Shown here: positions 14,153-22,365 of the stretch, piece after piece
Layout of the letters: every line of letters starts with the position of its first letter
Position numbering within the stretch: position 1 is the stretch's first letter
NCBI GenBank assembly: GCA_964535025.1
Contig: CAZHRW010000003.1
Location: 1 to 32,974, forward strand
Length of the DNA: 32,974 nucleotides
DNA from: JAAYZK01 sp964535025
Lineage (GTDB): Bacteria; Planctomycetota; Phycisphaerae; SM23-33; FEN-1343
Reading direction: 5' to 3'
Notes under the pieces: generated by a model
Database searches by the model: none
What the model was told of the DNA's origin: nothing
What the model saw: the letters and a program-made list of their open reading frames with translations, nothing else
Position numbers and translations under genes: made by a program

Positions 14153-15709
14153 ATGAGCGAGGAACCACGCTTCCAGGCGATCCTGTTGGACCTCGACGGG
14201 GTCTTGACGCGAACGGCCGCGGTGCACGCCCGCGCGTGGAAGGAAATGTTCGACGCCTACCTGCAGCAGCGCGGACGGCACGACGCCACCACGTACGACC
14301 CGTTCGACATCGCCGACGACTACCGGCAGTACGTCGACGGCAAGCCCCGCTACGACGGCGTCCGCAGCTTCCTGGGCTCGCGCGGCATCGACGTGCCCGA
14401 GGGCGACGCCGCCGATCCGCCCGACCGTGAAACGGTGCAGGGCCTCGGCAATCGCAAGAATGAGCTCTACCGCCGCGCTATCCGCACCGACGGGGTGGAA
14501 CCCTTCGACGACGCCGTCCGCCAGCTCCGGCAGTGGCGGCGCCGCGGGCTTCGCACCGCGGTGATCTCCTCCAGCCGCAACTGCGGGCTGATCGTGGAGG
14601 CCGCCGGACTGGCCGACCTGTTCGACGCCCGCGTGGACGGCAATGACCTCGGGCCCGGCAAGCTTCAGGGCAAGCCGCACCCGGACATGTTCCTCGAGGC
14701 GGCCCGACGCGTGGGGGCCGACCCGCAGCACTGCGTGGTCGTGGAAGATGCCGAGTCGGGCGTGGAAGCCGGCCGGCGGGGCGGGTTCGGCCTGGTTATC
14801 GGCGTCGCCCGCGAGAAGGACCCCGAACCGCTGCGCCGCCGCGGCGCAGACCTCGTCGTCGCTACGCTCGACGAGCTTGGCGAGCTCGAGAGTATTGCCC
14901 GCCGCCCCATCCCGGACGCCCTTGAGCAACGCGAGGCCATCGCGCGGCGGCTGGCCGACGTTCCGCCGGCGCTGTTCCTCGACTACGACGGCACGTTGAC
15001 ACCCATCGTGTCCCGCCCGGCCGATGCGGTCCTCGCCGACGCGACCCGCCAGGTCCTCCGGCGCCTGGCCGCGTGCTGCCCGGTCGCCATCGTCAGCGGT
15101 CGCGACACACGCGCCGTGCGCGAGTTCGTCGACCTCGATGAGCTGTGCTATGCCGGCAGCCACGGCTTCGACATCGTCGGACCCGACCTCCGTCAGCGGC
15201 AACCGGACGCCGAAGCCGCCCTGGGGGCCCTCGACACCGCCCAGGCTCAGATCGAGCGACGCTTGGCGGCGGTGCCCGGGGCGCAGGTCGAGCGGAAGCG
15301 TTACGCGATCGCCGTTCACTACCGCAACGCCCCGCCCGAAAGCGTCGGGCTCATCGAGCAGGCCGTCGACGACGCGCGGGCCGAGCGGCCGGAGCTTCGC
15401 AAGCGCGGGGGCAAGAAGATCTTCGAGCTTCTCCCGGACATCGACTGGGACAAGGGCCGCGCGGTGCAGTGGCTGCTCGATGCCCTGGACCTGTCCGACC
15501 GCCTGCCGATGTACATCGGGGATGACGTGACCGACGAAGACGCCTTTCGCCGCCTGGGCGAGGGGATCGGCATCCGCGTGGGCCCGGCCGACCAGCCCAC
15601 GGCGGCGCGCTACGTTCTCGCCGACACGGAGGCCGTTCGAGAGTTCCTCCAATGGCTGCTGCAGCGCCTGGACAATGCGCGGGCGGCACGACCGGCACCC
15701 CTTCAGTAG
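14153..15709 (+). CDS. otsB: Beta-phosphoglucomutase-like / trehalose-6-phosphate phosphatase fusion
   Basis: Two HAD-family enzymes are fused in 518 residues. The N-terminal unit (about 7-250) resembles beta-phosphoglucomutase: nucleophile motif DLDGVLT (13-19) followed by HARAWKEMF, motif II VISSS, the Lys in GKPHPDMF and motif IV VVEDAESG. The C-terminal unit (about 270-505) is OtsB-type phosphatase: FLDYDGTLTPI (275-285), IVSGRD (313-318), KKIFELLPDIDWDKG and GDDVTDED (456-463). It should dephosphorylate trehalose 6-phosphate, while the first unit would convert beta-glucose 1-phosphate, the product of the GH65 enzyme next door, to glucose 6-phosphate. ATG at 14153 follows AAGGAC by about 8 nt. 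Together with the next gene it matches the domain order of mycobacterial OtsB1 (Rv2006), there one chain. No otsA is visible. Confidence 0.92.
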   Translation: MSEEPRFQAILLDLDGVLTRTAAVHARAWKEMFDAYLQQRGRHDATTYDPFDIADDYRQYVDGKPRYDGVRSFLGSRGIDVPEGDAADPPDRETVQGLGNRKNELYRRAIRTDGVEPFDDAVRQLRQWRRRGLRTAVISSSRNCGLIVEAAGLADLFDARVDGNDLGPGKLQGKPHPDMFLEAARRVGADPQHCVVVEDAESGVEAGRRGGFGLVIGVAREKDPEPLRRRGADLVVATLDELGELESIARRPIPDALEQREAIARRLADVPPALFLDYDGTLTPIVSRPADAVLADATRQVLRRLAACCPVAIVSGRDTRAVREFVDLDELCYAGSHGFDIVGPDLRQRQPDAEAALGALDTAQAQIERRLAAVPGAQVERKRYAIAVHYRNAPPESVGLIEQAVDDARAERPELRKRGGKKIFELLPDIDWDKGRAVQWLLDALDLSDRLPMYIGDDVTDEDAFRRLGEGIGIRVGPADQPTAARYVLADTEAVREFLQWLLQRLDNARAARPAPLQ

Positions 15710-15718
15710 AGAACGCTT

Positions 15719-18151
15719 ATGTCCGAACCGCAGATTCATGATTGGACGATCATCTACCCCGAGTGGAATCCCGAACTCGAGCCGACCCGGGAGGCCCTCA
15801 CCACGCTGGGCAACGGCTACTTTGCCGTCCGCGGCGCGCTGGAGACGGCCGGCGCGGGCGGGCCGCATTACCCGGGCACCTACCTCGCCGGCGGCTACAA
15901 CAAGCTCCCCACGACCATCGCCGGCCGCGTGATCGAGAACGAAGACCTGGTCAACTGGCCCAACTGGCTGGCGACCACCTTCCGCATCGAGGGCGGCCCG
16001 TGGTTCGACCTGGCCGACGTGGACCTCGACGAGTACACCTGTGAACTGGACCTGCGCCGAGGCCTGCTGCGGCGGACGATTCGCTTCCGCGACGGGCAGG
16101 GACGGCAGACGCGGTTCACCAGCGGCCGCATCGTCCACATGGGCCGGATGCACCTCGGCGCGCTGGAATGGACGATCGCGGCGGAAAACTGGTCCGGACA
16201 CATCGAGATCCGCACCGCCCTGGACGGCCAGGTGCGCAACGAGGGCGTCGCGCGCTACGGCGACCTCAACAGCCAGCACCTCGAGGCCCTCGATGCGGGG
16301 GTCCTCGACGACGACATCATCCGGCTGATCGTGTGCACCAACCAGTCCCGCGTGCGGATGGCCCAGGCGGCGCGCACACGCGTCTTCACCCGCGGCCGCC
16401 ACCAGACGCCCGAGCGGCGGATTCGACGCGCCCTCGGCTGGATCGCCCAGGACTTCGCCCTCGAGGTCGACCAGGGCAAACCCCTGCGCATCGAGAAGAT
16501 CGCCGCGCTGTACACCTCGCGGGACAAGGCCATCACCAACCCCGACGAGGAGGCGCTCCAGGACGTGCGCGAGGCGCCCGATTTCCAGACCCTGCTCGAC
16601 AGCCACGTGCGCCATTGGCGGCACATCTGGGACCGTTTCGACATGGAGGTCACCGGCCCCACGCGGGGCCAGGGGATCCTCCGCCTGCACACCTTCCACC
16701 AGGTGCAGACCACCTCGCCCAACACGCTGGACCTCGACGTCGGCGTCCCGTCGCGCGGCTGGCACGGCGAAGCGTACCGCGGGCACATCTTCTGGGATGA
16801 GCTGTTCATCTTCCCCTTCCTCAATCTTCGGCTGCCGGAACTGACCCGCTCGCTGCTGATGTACCGCTACCGGCGCCTGGACGAGGCGCGGCGGCTGGCC
16901 CGCCAGGGGGGCTACGAGGGGGCTACGTACCCCTGGCAGAGCGGCTCGAACGGCAGCGAGGAAAGCCAGGTGGTCCACCTGAACCCGAACACCGGCCAAT
17001 GGGTGCCCGACAACACCTACAAGCAGCGCCACATCAACGCCGCGATCGCCTTTAACGTCTGGCAGTACTACCAGACCACCCACGACGTCGACTTCCTGGC
17101 CTACCACGGCGCCGAGATGATCTGCGAAATCGCCCGCTTCTGGGCGAGCATCGCCACCTACGACGACAAACGCCAGCGCTACACGATCTGCGGGGTCGTC
17201 GGCCCCGACGAATTCCACACCACCTACCCCGATGCCGACGAGCTGGGCCTCAACAATAACGCCTACACCAATGTCATGGCCTCCTGGTGCCTGCAGCGGG
17301 CCATCGATGCGCTGAACACCATCCCCCAGCGGCGGCGGCGCGAGCTGATGGAGGACCTCGGCCTCGCCGATGAGACCCTCGAACGGTTCGATCAGATCAG
17401 CCGCAAACTGTTCGTGCCCTTCCACGACAACGGCATCATCAGCCAGTTCGAAGGCTACGAAGCGCTCGAAGAGTTCGACTGGGACGGCTACCGCCGCAAG
17501 TACGGCGACATCCAGCGGCTCGACCGCATCCTGCCCGGCGAAAACGATACCCCCAACCGGTACAAGGCCTCCAAGCAGGCCGACGTGCTCATGCTGTTCT
17601 ACCTGTTCACCGCCGAGCAGCTCGGCAAGCTGTTCGAGCACCTCGGCTACAGCCTCGACGGCGACTGGATCGGCCGCAACGTCGAGTACTACCTGCACCG
17701 CTCCAGCCACGGGTCGACCCTCAGTCGCGTCGTCCATTCGTGGGTGCTGTCGTGGACGGATCGCCACAAGAGCTGGGGGCTCTTCCACGACGCCTTGCAA
17801 AGCGATGTCGCCGACATCCAGGGCGGCACCACCGCCGAGGGCATCCATCTCGGCGCGATGGCCGGCACGCTCGACCTCGTGCAGCGGTGCTACGGCGGCG
17901 TCAGCATCGGCCGCGACCGGCTCTATCTCGACCCGCGTCTGCCCGACGAACTCGAACAGCTCAAGCTGTGCATCCGCTACCGCAACGAGTGGCTGCGACT
18001 GGTCATCAACCACAAGACCCTGGAGGTCACCCTCGAAACACGCAAGAACGGCCCCGTGACGGTCTCCCACGCCGGCCGATGCTACAACCTCACCCCCGGC
18101 GAACGACGCGTCTTCCATTTATCCAACCGCTCGACCCCCCTCCGGGCGTGA
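15719..18151 (+). CDS. Glycoside hydrolase family 65 phosphorylase (probable trehalose phosphorylase)
   Basis: Predicted to split an alpha-glucobioside, most likely trehalose, with phosphate to beta-glucose 1-phosphate and glucose. The 810 residues follow the GH65 plan: an N-terminal beta-sandwich (about 1-270, LTTLGNGYFAVRGA), a linker, then an (alpha/alpha)6 barrel with GEAYRGHIFWDELF (350-363), the catalytic acid Glu498 in GPDEFH (495-500), KQADVLML and the phosphate-site segment HRSSHGSTLS, and a C-terminal beta sheet. Kojibiose or maltose phosphorylase specificity cannot be excluded from motifs; the partner gene argues for trehalose. ATG lies 9 nt after the preceding stop, with only a weak AGAGAA before it, so translation may depend on the upstream gene. 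Its stop is 4 bp from that of convergent UPF0182. Confidence 0.9.
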   Translation: MSEPQIHDWTIIYPEWNPELEPTREALTTLGNGYFAVRGALETAGAGGPHYPGTYLAGGYNKLPTTIAGRVIENEDLVNWPNWLATTFRIEGGPWFDLADVDLDEYTCELDLRRGLLRRTIRFRDGQGRQTRFTSGRIVHMGRMHLGALEWTIAAENWSGHIEIRTALDGQVRNEGVARYGDLNSQHLEALDAGVLDDDIIRLIVCTNQSRVRMAQAARTRVFTRGRHQTPERRIRRALGWIAQDFALEVDQGKPLRIEKIAALYTSRDKAITNPDEEALQDVREAPDFQTLLDSHVRHWRHIWDRFDMEVTGPTRGQGILRLHTFHQVQTTSPNTLDLDVGVPSRGWHGEAYRGHIFWDELFIFPFLNLRLPELTRSLLMYRYRRLDEARRLARQGGYEGATYPWQSGSNGSEESQVVHLNPNTGQWVPDNTYKQRHINAAIAFNVWQYYQTTHDVDFLAYHGAEMICEIARFWASIATYDDKRQRYTICGVVGPDEFHTTYPDADELGLNNNAYTNVMASWCLQRAIDALNTIPQRRRRELMEDLGLADETLERFDQISRKLFVPFHDNGIISQFEGYEALEEFDWDGYRRKYGDIQRLDRILPGENDTPNRYKASKQADVLMLFYLFTAEQLGKLFEHLGYSLDGDWIGRNVEYYLHRSSHGSTLSRVVHSWVLSWTDRHKSWGLFHDALQSDVADIQGGTTAEGIHLGAMAGTLDLVQRCYGGVSIGRDRLYLDPRLPDELEQLKLCIRYRNEWLRLVINHKTLEVTLETRKNGPVTVSHAGRCYNLTPGERRVFHLSNRSTPLRA

Positions 18152-18155
18152 GGGC

Positions 18156-21035
18156 TCAGGGGGTCGGCGGCGTCTCCGGCGGCGCCGCCTCACCGGCCTG
18201 CTCGAGGAGTTGCCCCAGCGCCGACTGGAGGCGGTCGAGCGCCTCGGAGGCCTGGCGGAAGTCGCCCTGGCCGGTGAACTGCTGGTAGTCGTCGAAGGCC
18301 TGCTGGGCGCGGCGGATGAGATCGACCTGGACGCGGTCGGCGACACCGGCCGGCACGCCGGGCCGCGTGGCGGGCTCCTCGCCCGGACGGATCAGCAGCT
18401 CCAGCGCCTCGCGAAACCTTGGCGCGTAGGCCAGCCGGTCGTTGTGCATCACCACCACCAGCCGCAGTTCCGGATAGGCGGCGGTCTCGGCCTGGATGTA
18501 GATCGGCTCGACGTACAGCATCGTCTCCTCGACCGGAATGGCCAGCACGTTGCCGCGAATGACCCGCGACCCCCGCTGGTCCCACAGCGTCAGCCGCTGC
18601 GAGAGGGTCGGGTCCTGGTCGATCTTCGTCTCCACCTGCTGGGGGCCGATCAGGCGGCGTTCCTTGGGAAAGCGGTAGGCCAGGAACCGCCCGTAGTTCT
18701 CGCCGTCGCACATCCCGGCAATCCAGCCGATCATCACCTGCTTGTTCTTGGGCGTGAACGGCAGCATCAGGATGTACTCCAACTCCTGCGTTTCGGGCGA
18801 CCGCCACATGATGTAATAGGGCTCGACGGCCTGGACGTTCTGGTAGTATTTCTCCGTCGCCCGCACCCACAGATCTTCGAGGTTATAAAACACCACCGGG
18901 TCGGTCATGTGGTACTTGGCGTACACGATTCCCTGCGTCAGCAGGTAGTCGGCGGGGTAACGGACGTGGGCGAACAACTCGGGGGGCATGAACTCGCCGG
19001 GCTTGAACAGGCCCGGGAAGACGCGCTGCCAGGTTCGGATGATCGGATCCTCGTCATCCATTACATAGAACGTCACGTCGCCGTTGTAGGCGTCGACGAC
19101 GGCCTTGACCGAGTTGCGCATGTAGTTGACGCCCGACAGGTACGACACGCCGGCGGCCGGGGGGACGTTCTCCTGCCCATAGTCGTAGTCCCCCATGCCG
19201 CGGGGGTCGAACGGCTCGCTGTAGGGGTATCGCCGCGACGTGGTGTAGGCGTCGAGGATCCAGTAGAGCTTCCCGTCGATCAGCACGATGTAGGGGTCGC
19301 GGTCGAACCGCAGGAACGGCGCGAGGGCCTTGGCGCGCTTGAGAATGTTCCGGCGGAAGAGCACCCGGCTCTGCGGGCGGGGGTAGCTGCTCAGCAGCAG
19401 GCGGGTGCCGCCGAACTTCCAGCCATACAGGAACCGCCGCCACAAGGTGCCCAGGGGCACCCCACCGGTGCCGTCGTAGTGGACGTAGACGTTGCTTTCG
19501 CCCTGGGGGTAGTCGAATTCGGTCGTCTCACTGTCGGCGATGACGTAGTCGTCAGTCAGTTCCCCGTAGTAGATCCGCGGCTGATCCACCTGCAGCGACT
19601 CGGCGGTGCTGATTGGCGGGATCTCCTTGACGATCAGGTCGGGCAGGCCTTCGTCGGTGAAGTCGCTCACCGTGGTCAGCGTGATGCCGAAGCCGTGGGT
19701 GTACTTGAAGTGGCGGTTGATGAACGTCTGGCTGCCGGACGGCAGGTTGTCCAGTTGCAGTTCCCGCGCCGAGACCATCACCTGCCGGTAGCGGCCGTCG
19801 ATCCTGTAGCGGTCGACGTCGACGTCGGCGAATTCGTAGTACAGGCGAATCTCCTGGAACTGGCTGTAGACCTGCGCCAGCGCCCGGTAGTCCCACAGGC
19901 GGACGTTGTCGAACATGTCCCGGTTCGTTTCGACCCTCCGCGGGGTCAGCTCGCCGGTGGCGGGGAATTGACGCTCCTCCACGGCGTCCAGGGCGAACCC
20001 GTGCCGCGTGAACTCGATGTTGTTGGCGATGTAAGGCCCTTCGAAGGTGATCTCGTTGGGCTCGACCCGCAGCCACTGCAGCAACCCCGGCAGGACGATC
20101 AGCGCCACCAGCCACACCACCCCCGCCGCCAGGTACGCCGCGGGAATCGCCGCCAGCGCGACCCCCTGTCCGGTCAGGCCGGCGTCGCGGAGGCGGTCGC
20201 CGCCCACGCGCTCGACGATCCGGCGCCGCAGCGGCCCGACGACCAACACCACCGCCAGCAGGGCCGCCACGACCGTCGTCACCCAGTAGCCCGGGATGCG
20301 GACGTGCACGTCGGTCCACCCCGGGCCCGACACGGCGCCCCACGGCGAGTACATCAGGTGATACCGCCCGAGAAACTGCCCCCACGCCCACGCGCCCAGC
20401 AGCACGGCGGCACTGACGAACACCGACCCGCTCTCGACGGGCGGCCTCCGGCGGCCGCGCCGGGCGCCGGCGGGATAGTGGATCTCCAGCGGGCCGTCCT
20501 CGGCCCATACGAACAGCCCGGCCAGACCGGCCACCAAGGCGATCACCGAGATCCACACGATCAATCCCCGCACTTCACCATAGAACGGCAGGACGAACAG
20601 GTAAAAACTCCCCGCCCGGCCGAAGCCCGGCTCGGTCAGCTCCGAGGGGGCACGGTGGGCGTACAGGGCAACCGTGTCCCAGGTGCCCAGCCCCCACAGC
20701 ACGCCGACGATCGCGCCGACGGCGACGGCCGGCACACACACCAGCCGTCGCCGGCGGACCGACCACATCAGCGCGGCGACGCCCACGGCCGCCGCCAGGC
20801 CGCCGACCGCGGCCGTCCCGACCCGCCAAAGGACCTCGCGCCACAGACGGCCGGCGTAGCCGAGGGCGTCGAACCACAGCACCTCACCCCAGAACGTCAT
20901 GAACGTGAAGCCCAGCCACGTCGCCGCGCCCACCGCCAGGCCGACGACCACCCAGCCGGCGCTGCGCCGTCGCACGCCGTAGCCGACCAGGGCCGCCGCG
21001 ACGGCGACCAGCAGGATGATCACAACCGTGTACAT
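18156..21035 (-). CDS. UPF0182 family large membrane protein
   Basis: A 959-residue protein of a family (COG1615) found in actinobacteria, cyanobacteria and others, with no established function. About eight hydrophobic segments fill residues 1-330, for example VVIILLVAVAAALVGYG, VVVGLAVGAATWLGFTF and LAAGVVWLVALIVLPGLL. A large soluble, presumably extracytoplasmic part follows (about 340-900), with the family-typical LPSGSQTFINRHFKYTHGFG region, IGPQQVETKIDQDP and WDQRGSRVIRGN. A Gln-rich C-terminal helix (about 910-945) ends it. ATG at 21035 is preceded by GGGAGGAG, a strong ribosome binding site. It lies 30 bp downstream of the E2 gene and is probably the last gene of the pyruvate dehydrogenase operon, an unexpected partner. 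Confidence 0.92.
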   Translation of the reverse strand: MYTVVIILLVAVAAALVGYGVRRRSAGWVVVGLAVGAATWLGFTFMTFWGEVLWFDALGYAGRLWREVLWRVGTAAVGGLAAAVGVAALMWSVRRRRLVCVPAVAVGAIVGVLWGLGTWDTVALYAHRAPSELTEPGFGRAGSFYLFVLPFYGEVRGLIVWISVIALVAGLAGLFVWAEDGPLEIHYPAGARRGRRRPPVESGSVFVSAAVLLGAWAWGQFLGRYHLMYSPWGAVSGPGWTDVHVRIPGYWVTTVVAALLAVVLVVGPLRRRIVERVGGDRLRDAGLTGQGVALAAIPAAYLAAGVVWLVALIVLPGLLQWLRVEPNEITFEGPYIANNIEFTRHGFALDAVEERQFPATGELTPRRVETNRDMFDNVRLWDYRALAQVYSQFQEIRLYYEFADVDVDRYRIDGRYRQVMVSARELQLDNLPSGSQTFINRHFKYTHGFGITLTTVSDFTDEGLPDLIVKEIPPISTAESLQVDQPRIYYGELTDDYVIADSETTEFDYPQGESNVYVHYDGTGGVPLGTLWRRFLYGWKFGGTRLLLSSYPRPQSRVLFRRNILKRAKALAPFLRFDRDPYIVLIDGKLYWILDAYTTSRRYPYSEPFDPRGMGDYDYGQENVPPAAGVSYLSGVNYMRNSVKAVVDAYNGDVTFYVMDDEDPIIRTWQRVFPGLFKPGEFMPPELFAHVRYPADYLLTQGIVYAKYHMTDPVVFYNLEDLWVRATEKYYQNVQAVEPYYIMWRSPETQELEYILMLPFTPKNKQVMIGWIAGMCDGENYGRFLAYRFPKERRLIGPQQVETKIDQDPTLSQRLTLWDQRGSRVIRGNVLAIPVEETMLYVEPIYIQAETAAYPELRLVVVMHNDRLAYAPRFREALELLIRPGEEPATRPGVPAGVADRVQVDLIRRAQQAFDDYQQFTGQGDFRQASEALDRLQSALGQLLEQAGEAAPPETPPTP

Positions 21036-21065
21036 CGTCTCCTCCCGCCCCGGCGGCGGCCGTCC

Positions 21066-22355
21066 TCACCGCAGCAGCAGCCGCCCGGGGTCTTCCAGCG
21101 ATGCGACGACGTCGTTGAGGAACCGTGCGGCGGCGGCGCCGTCGATGAGCCGATGATCGTAGGACAGGCTCAGTGGCAGGATCGTGCGGACGACGACCTG
21201 CCCGTCGCGGACAACCGGGCGCGGCGCCGCCCGGCCGGCCAGGAGGATGGCCGACTCGGGGGTATTGACCACCGGCGTGGCGTACCGGCCGCCGATGCTG
21301 CCGAGGTTGGTGACCGTGAACGACCCGCCCCGCAGCAGGGACATGTCGAAATCGTTCGAGCGAACCTTCGCCGCCAGGCGGTCGATCCCCGCGGCGATCT
21401 CGGCGATGCTCAGTCGGTCGGCGTCCCGCAGGACCGGCACAACCAGCCCGCGGTCGCTGTCGACGGCGATGCCGATGTTGATGTAGTCCTTGTAGACGAT
21501 CCGCCCCGCCTGCATGTCCAGCGACGCGTTGACGGCCGGGTGGGCCTTCAGTGCCCGGACCACCGCGTGGACAATGAACGGCAGCAGCGTGAGATGGACG
21601 CCCTGCTCGTCTTTGTGCTCGGCGCGGAACGCCTCCAGGCCGGTCACGTCGGCGTCGTCGAGGTTGGTGGCGCGCGCGACCTGGGTCTGCGATTCGTGCA
21701 TCTTCTCGGCGATCGTCCGGCGGATCTTCGTCATCCGCTCCCGCCGGACGGGGCCGTACGCGTCGCGGTCGCCGCCTTCGCCGCCGGCGGCGCCCTCGCG
21801 GGCCGCGGCTTTCACATCTGACTCCGTGATCCAGCCCCCCTCCCCGCTGCCGGACACCTGCTGCAGATCCACGCCCAACTCCCGCGCCAGCCGCCGCACG
21901 TGCGGGGCGGCCGGAACGCCTTCCAGGATCGCCCGCCCCGTGTCGAAACGCGGCGCGGGCTGATCGGCGGGCTTCTCGGTTTCCGGAGGGGCCTTCGCCT
22001 TGGCCTCCGCCTGGGGCTCCTTTTCAGGCGGGGGCTTTTTCTCTTTCTTCTCGGGCGGCGGTTTCTTCTGTTCGGCCTTCTTCTTCCCGGCCGGTTTGGT
22101 TTCCCTGCCGCCTTCGGCGCCTGTCTCCAGTGTCACCACCGGCGTGCCGATCTCGATCTCCTGGCCCTCATCGACGTGGATGGCCTTCACGGTCCCCGCC
22201 TTGGGGCTGGGCATCTCGGCGACGGCCTTTTCGGTCTCCATCTCGATGAGGCCCTGGTCGGCTTCGACGGCGTCGCCGACGCTCACCAGGATGCCGACGA
22301 CCGTGGCCGACTCGACGCCCTCGCCCATATCCGGCACGTTCACTTGTTCTTCCAT
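21066..22355 (-). CDS. aceF: Dihydrolipoamide acetyltransferase, E2 of pyruvate dehydrogenase
   Basis: The acetyl-carrying core of the complex. The 429 residues hold a single lipoyl domain (1-78; lipoylated Lys43 in METEKAVAEM). A long charged Lys/Pro/Glu linker (about 84-135) replaces the usual Ala/Pro linker. Next is the peripheral-subunit-binding domain (about 148-185, PHVRRLARELGVDL and GGWITESDV), a second linker and the acetyltransferase domain (about 203-429) with catalytic HRLIDG (His401, Asp405). ATG at 22355 is chosen because it opens the lipoyl domain and follows AAAGG; it lies 10 nt after the E1 stop. A 2-oxoglutarate E2 is possible by sequence, but the E1 next door fixes the substrate as pyruvate. 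Confidence 0.95.
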   Translation of the reverse strand: MEEQVNVPDMGEGVESATVVGILVSVGDAVEADQGLIEMETEKAVAEMPSPKAGTVKAIHVDEGQEIEIGTPVVTLETGAEGGRETKPAGKKKAEQKKPPPEKKEKKPPPEKEPQAEAKAKAPPETEKPADQPAPRFDTGRAILEGVPAAPHVRRLARELGVDLQQVSGSGEGGWITESDVKAAAREGAAGGEGGDRDAYGPVRRERMTKIRRTIAEKMHESQTQVARATNLDDADVTGLEAFRAEHKDEQGVHLTLLPFIVHAVVRALKAHPAVNASLDMQAGRIVYKDYINIGIAVDSDRGLVVPVLRDADRLSIAEIAAGIDRLAAKVRSNDFDMSLLRGGSFTVTNLGSIGGRYATPVVNTPESAILLAGRAAPRPVVRDGQVVVRTILPLSLSYDHRLIDGAAAARFLNDVVASLEDPGRLLLR

Positions 22356-22365
22356 CGTCACCCTT

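Noticed and set aside
13811..18118. A 1,435-codon open frame antisense to the trehalose genes
   Set aside because: It mirrors the codon pattern of two genes with clear catalytic motifs; its translation has no recognisable domain. Long antisense frames are expected in DNA this GC-rich.
18210..21821. A 1,203-codon open frame antisense to UPF0182 and E2
   Set aside because: Same reason: low-complexity translation without domains, opposite genuine genes.
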